This document shows, piece by piece, positions 6,813 through 8,601 of a stretch of 8,601 bases of DNA. The translations under genes and the position numbers were made by a program. The notes beneath the pieces are model-generated. The model was not told the origin of the DNA and searched no databases. It was given only the letters and a program-made list of their open reading frames with translations. Within the stretch, counting starts at the first letter, position 1; each line of letters begins with the position of its first letter. Origin of the DNA: an uncultured Chloroflexota bacterium (GTDB taxonomy: Bacteria; Chloroflexota; Limnocylindria; Limnocylindrales; CSP1-4); contig CAIYQJ010000005.1 of assembly GCA_903928275.1 (NCBI GenBank), positions 1 to 8,601 on the forward strand, given 5' to 3'.

Positions 6813-7634
6813 ATGCCCTTCGGCCGGCGATCCGCCTGGCGTGAGGTGGGTTTGGGCGTCTTCGTCCGCCGCTACCGCGACCTCGACCTCAACGTGGGGC
6901 TCATCGTGGGCGACGGCGCGGCGATGCTCGTGGACACGCGTTCCACGCACCCCGAGGCGGCCGAGCTGATCCGCGAGGTGGCCGAGCTGACCGACCTGCG
7001 TCCGTCAGTGGTCGTGAACACGCACGCGCACTTCGACCACTGCTTCGGGAACGCCGTCATGCTGCCGTGCGAGATCTGGGGCCACGAGGCCTGCGCCGCC
7101 GACCTGCGGTCGCGGGGCGAGGAGATCCGGGAGAGCGCCGCCAGGTGGCTGACCGGCGCCGCGGCGCGCGACGTCGCGACCGTGGAGATCGTCCCGCCGG
7201 ACCATCTCGTCCGCGATCACCGCGCGATCCACGTGGGCGGGCGCCTCGTGGAGCTGCGGCACCTGGGGCGTGGGCACACGGATGGCGATCTCGTCGCGAT
7301 CGTGCCGGACGCGCGCGTCGTCTTCGCGGGCGACCTCGTGGAGCAGGGCGCCCCGCCGAGCTTCGGCGACGCCTATCCCCTGGACTGGCCCGCGACGGTC
7401 AGGCTCCTTGCCCCGTTCGCCTCCGGTGCCGTGGTGCCCGGGCACGGCGACGTCGTGGACCGCGCGTTCATCGAGCGCCAGGCCGCGGAGCTCGCCGCGG
7501 TGGCCGCCACTGCCCGCGCGGCGCACGAGCAGGGCATGCCGGAGGACGAGGCCGCGCGACTCGTCCGGCTCCCGCGCGAGGAGGCCGCCATCGCGGTCAG
7601 GCGCGCGTACGCGCAGCTCGGCGGAGCGATCTGA
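6813..7634 (+). CDS. MBL-fold metallohydrolase
   Basis: A 273-residue metallo-beta-lactamase-fold hydrolase, probably cytoplasmic with a dinuclear metal (usually zinc) site. Metal ligands visible in order: THAHFDH with His71, His73, Asp75 and His76; His155 in GHTDGD; Asp174 in FAGD; and His211 in PGHGD. This is the full ligand set, so an active hydrolase is expected. The N-terminal EVGLGVFVRRYRDLDLNVGL and VDTRS strands are typical of the glyoxalase-II-like or general MBL group. The C-terminal 60 residues are helical and Ala/Glu-rich. The substrate cannot be named; thioesters, lactones and phosphodiesters are all cut by relatives. The ATG at 6813 has only a weak CGGA upstream; GTG 6846 is an alternative that keeps all motifs. 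It follows the DCC gene by 27 bases and probably shares its transcript. The pairing could hint at a thiol- or thioester-related role, but this is speculative. Confidence 0.9.
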   Translation: MPFGRRSAWREVGLGVFVRRYRDLDLNVGLIVGDGAAMLVDTRSTHPEAAELIREVAELTDLRPSVVVNTHAHFDHCFGNAVMLPCEIWGHEACAADLRSRGEEIRESAARWLTGAAARDVATVEIVPPDHLVRDHRAIHVGGRLVELRHLGRGHTDGDLVAIVPDARVVFAGDLVEQGAPPSFGDAYPLDWPATVRLLAPFASGAVVPGHGDVVDRAFIERQAAELAAVAATARAAHEQGMPEDEAARLVRLPREEAAIAVRRAYAQLGGAI

Positions 7635-7642
7635 CCGCTCCG
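7622..7642 (+). terminator. Hairpin around the metallohydrolase stop codon
   Basis: CGGAGCG (7622-7628) and CGCTCCG (7636-7642) form a perfect 7-bp stem with a 7-base loop containing the TGA at 7632-7634. There is no T tract. The next gene appears to have its own promoter further on, which fits a transcription end here. Confidence 0.42.
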
Positions 7643-7700
7643 TCCGTGCCGCCGCAGGAGCCGGTCGCGGCCCGGGCAGGTCCGTCGGGCTCCGCCACCG

Positions 7701-7706
7701 TAGAAT
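7701..7706 (+). promoter_or_regulatory. Probable -10 box upstream of the ACT gene
   Basis: TAGAAT matches the -10 consensus at five of six bases and is followed by CC. Transcription would start near 7712-7713, giving a leader of about 67 bases for the ACT gene. An ATG lies exactly there (7712). No -35 is seen. It shares TAGNNTCC with the boxes at 6267 and 8231. Confidence 0.5.
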
Positions 7707-7779
7707 CCGGCATGACCGTGGGCGGCCCGCTCGGCGCCGCACGCGACCGGTCCAGCACCCACCCACCCCGGAGGACCCG

Positions 7780-8178
7780 ATGGCGAGGCAGTTCGTCGTC
7801 CAGGTGAACAATGAGCCCGGCTCCCTCGCGATCCTCGCGGAGGCGATCGCCGCGAAGGGCGTGGACCTGCGCGCCATCGGCGGGGGCGGGATCGGCGACA
7901 GCGGACACATGATCTTCACCACGTCGGACGACGACGCGACCCGGGCGATCCTCACGGAGCGGGGCTACGCGTTCGCGGAGGGCGAGTCGCTCCTCGTCGA
8001 GGTTGACGACAGGCCCGGGGGAATGGCCCGGATCGCCCGAGAGCTCTCCGACGCCGGCGTGAACATCCAGGGCCACCTCTTCATCGGGCGCTGGGGCGAC
8101 CGCGCGTCGTTCGCGTTCGTGGTGGATGACCCCGAGAAGGCCCGGCCGATCCTCGAGCGCCCGGCGGAGCGCCGGTGA
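7780..8178 (+). CDS. Tandem ACT-domain protein (amino-acid-binding regulator type)
   Basis: A 132-residue stand-alone protein made of two ACT-like modules. The first covers about residues 3-65 (FVVQVNNEPGSLAILAEAIA, then GVDLRAIGGGG). The second covers about 69-126 (LLVEVDDRPGGMARIARELS, then GVNIQGHLFIGR). Both carry the N/D-x-P-G turn that in ACT domains sits at the ligand and dimer interface. Proteins of this layout without a catalytic domain usually bind amino acids or partner enzymes. No ligand can be read here. The ATG at 7780 is well supported by GGAGGA four bases upstream, the best ribosome binding site in the window, and a TAGAAT box lies 73 bases before. It is cytoplasmic and probably transcribed on its own. 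The last codons and the stop lie in the first copy of a 17-bp tandem repeat, so the C-terminal PAERR may be a recent variation. Confidence 0.87.
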   Translation: MARQFVVQVNNEPGSLAILAEAIAAKGVDLRAIGGGGIGDSGHMIFTTSDDDATRAILTERGYAFAEGESLLVEVDDRPGGMARIARELSDAGVNIQGHLFIGRWGDRASFAFVVDDPEKARPILERPAERR

Positions 8179-8201
8179 CCGCGGAGCGCCGGTGACCGCG
8201 G
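8164..8201. repeat. 17-bp tandem duplication over the ACT gene stop
   Basis: The unit GCGGAGCGCCGGTGACC occurs exactly at 8164-8180 and 8181-8197, followed by GCGG of a third. The first copy contains the ACT stop codon. Because 17 is not a multiple of three, the second copy puts its TGA in another frame. It also creates two CCGCGG palindromes (8179-8184 and 8196-8201) able to pair with an 11-base loop just after the stop. Replication slippage is the simplest origin. Confidence 0.85.
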
Positions 8202-8230
8202 GCCGCCGCGCATCCGACGCGACCATCGGA

Positions 8231-8236
8231 TAGACT
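8231..8236 (+). promoter_or_regulatory. Probable -10 box for a leaderless transcript
   Basis: TAGACT followed by CC ends seven bases before the ATG at 8244, where transcription is expected to start. The small membrane gene lacks a Shine-Dalgarno, so a leaderless mRNA is the natural reading. No -35 is recognisable. Confidence 0.5.
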
Positions 8237-8243
8237 CCCCGCC

Positions 8244-8549
8244 ATGCCTATCGGACCGATCTCCCTGCTCATCCTCGGCTTCGTCGTCTGGTTCGTCATG
8301 GTCGCCATGGCGTGGCGGATGGCGCCCGGTCACCACCGCAACCCGACGAACTGGGCCATCCTCACGTTCTTCTTCGGACCCATCGCGCTGGCGGCCCTCG
8401 TGATCATGGGCCCCGGCGAGTGGCACGGCCACACGCCCGGCAAGGCTCCCAGGGTGGACCCGCGCGTCAAGGAGGCCGAGGTTCCGCACTCGGAACACCA
8501 CGGCTCCGGCCACCAGGGCTCGCACCATCACGGGAACGAGGGGAAGTAG
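8244..8549 (+). CDS. Small two-helix membrane protein with His-rich tail
   Basis: A 101-residue hypothetical protein. Two hydrophobic segments, about residues 6-24 and 37-55, are separated by a short basic loop (WRMAPGHHRN), giving a hairpin membrane topology. The tail from about 57 to 101 is hydrophilic and has nine histidines, including the cluster HSEHHGSGHQGSHHHG at 82-97. Such tails bind divalent metals in other proteins, but no named family is recognised, so metal storage, sensing or delivery is only a suggestion. The arrangement is also reminiscent of short PLDc_N-like or other two-helix membrane proteins. The positive-inside rule favours a cytoplasmic loop and external ends, weakly. 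The ATG at 8244 is supported by the TAGACT box seven bases upstream and absence of other starts before the first helix. Third-position GC is like the neighbours, supporting a real gene. No partner gene follows inside the window. Confidence 0.72.
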   Translation: MPIGPISLLILGFVVWFVMVAMAWRMAPGHHRNPTNWAILTFFFGPIALAALVIMGPGEWHGHTPGKAPRVDPRVKEAEVPHSEHHGSGHQGSHHHGNEGK

Positions 8550-8555
8550 CCCTCG
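8537..8555 (+). terminator. Hairpin around the stop codon of the His-rich membrane protein gene
   Basis: CGAGGG (8537-8542) and CCCTCG (8550-8555) form a perfect 6-bp stem with a 7-base loop containing the TAG at 8547-8549. There is no T tract, so an intrinsic terminator of the classical kind is not shown. Confidence 0.33.
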
Positions 8556-8558
8556 CAC

Positions 8559-8601
8559 CTGCGGGCCTGGCTCCCCTGCGGGCCTGGCTCCCCTGCGGGC
8601 C
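8559..8601. repeat. 17-bp tandem repeat running off the window end
   Basis: The unit CTGCGGGCCTGGCTCCC is exact at 8559-8575 and 8576-8592, and the first nine bases of a third copy fill 8593-8601. The array continues outside the window, so its copy number is unknown. It starts 9 bases after a stop codon and shows no coding signal. The unit differs in sequence from the 17-bp repeat at 8164. Confidence 0.88.

Noticed and set aside
7635..7779. Riboswitch or T-box before the ACT gene
   Set aside because: The 145 bases show no T-box sequence or recognisable aptamer core. A promoter, a short ORF and a ribosome binding site account for what is visible.
8559..8601. CRISPR array at the right edge
   Set aside because: The 17-bp units follow each other without spacers, so this is a simple tandem repeat.

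Overview
The window is very GC-rich throughout (well over two thirds G+C by eye, with strong G/C preference at third codon positions). The genes are tightly packed, GTG starts are common, and several starts lie a few bases after a TANNNT box, which suggests leaderless transcription. Together with a short MutY and a maltokinase-type kinase, this points to a high-GC bacterium of the Actinomycetota or Chloroflexota. The sequence alone does not decide between them. I see no rRNA, tRNA, CRISPR array, phage or insertion-sequence genes.

Left part (1-3252). Phosphoenolpyruvate carboxylase (ppc) is on the minus strand and its C-terminal end is cut off by the window edge. It is divergent from a MutY-type adenine DNA glycosylase on the plus strand. 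The two start codons are about 20 bases apart, and a 34-bp near-perfect inverted repeat fills and extends beyond this gap. The repeat holds the ppc ribosome binding site and, symmetrically, a possible -10 box for each direction.

Middle part (3262-6188). A two-gene minus-strand operon follows: an UGT/MGT-type (GT1-like) glycosyltransferase, then, 8 bases later, a maltokinase-like sugar kinase with the HGDLHLGQ and DFEGEP signatures. The kinase ends 9 bases from the convergent mutY. The glycosyltransferase has a reasonable upstream promoter (TTGACA) overlapping a small inverted repeat.

Right part (6285-8549). Four plus-strand genes follow: a DCC-family (DUF393) thiol-disulfide oxidoreductase-like protein, an MBL-fold metallohydrolase, a stand-alone tandem-ACT amino-acid-sensor-like protein, and a small two-helix membrane protein with a histidine-rich tail. 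DCC and MBL are probably co-transcribed. The last two appear to have their own promoters. Hairpin-capable repeats surround the stop codons of three of these four genes, and two separate 17-bp tandem repeats occur in the last 450 bases.

Most of the window is housekeeping or general metabolism (anaplerosis, oxidative DNA repair, sugar phosphorylation and transfer). No complete new defence or mobile system is visible. The most interesting points are the symmetric ppc/mutY control region, the glycosyltransferase-kinase pair, the stop-codon hairpins and the recurring TAGNNTCC leaderless promoter pattern.
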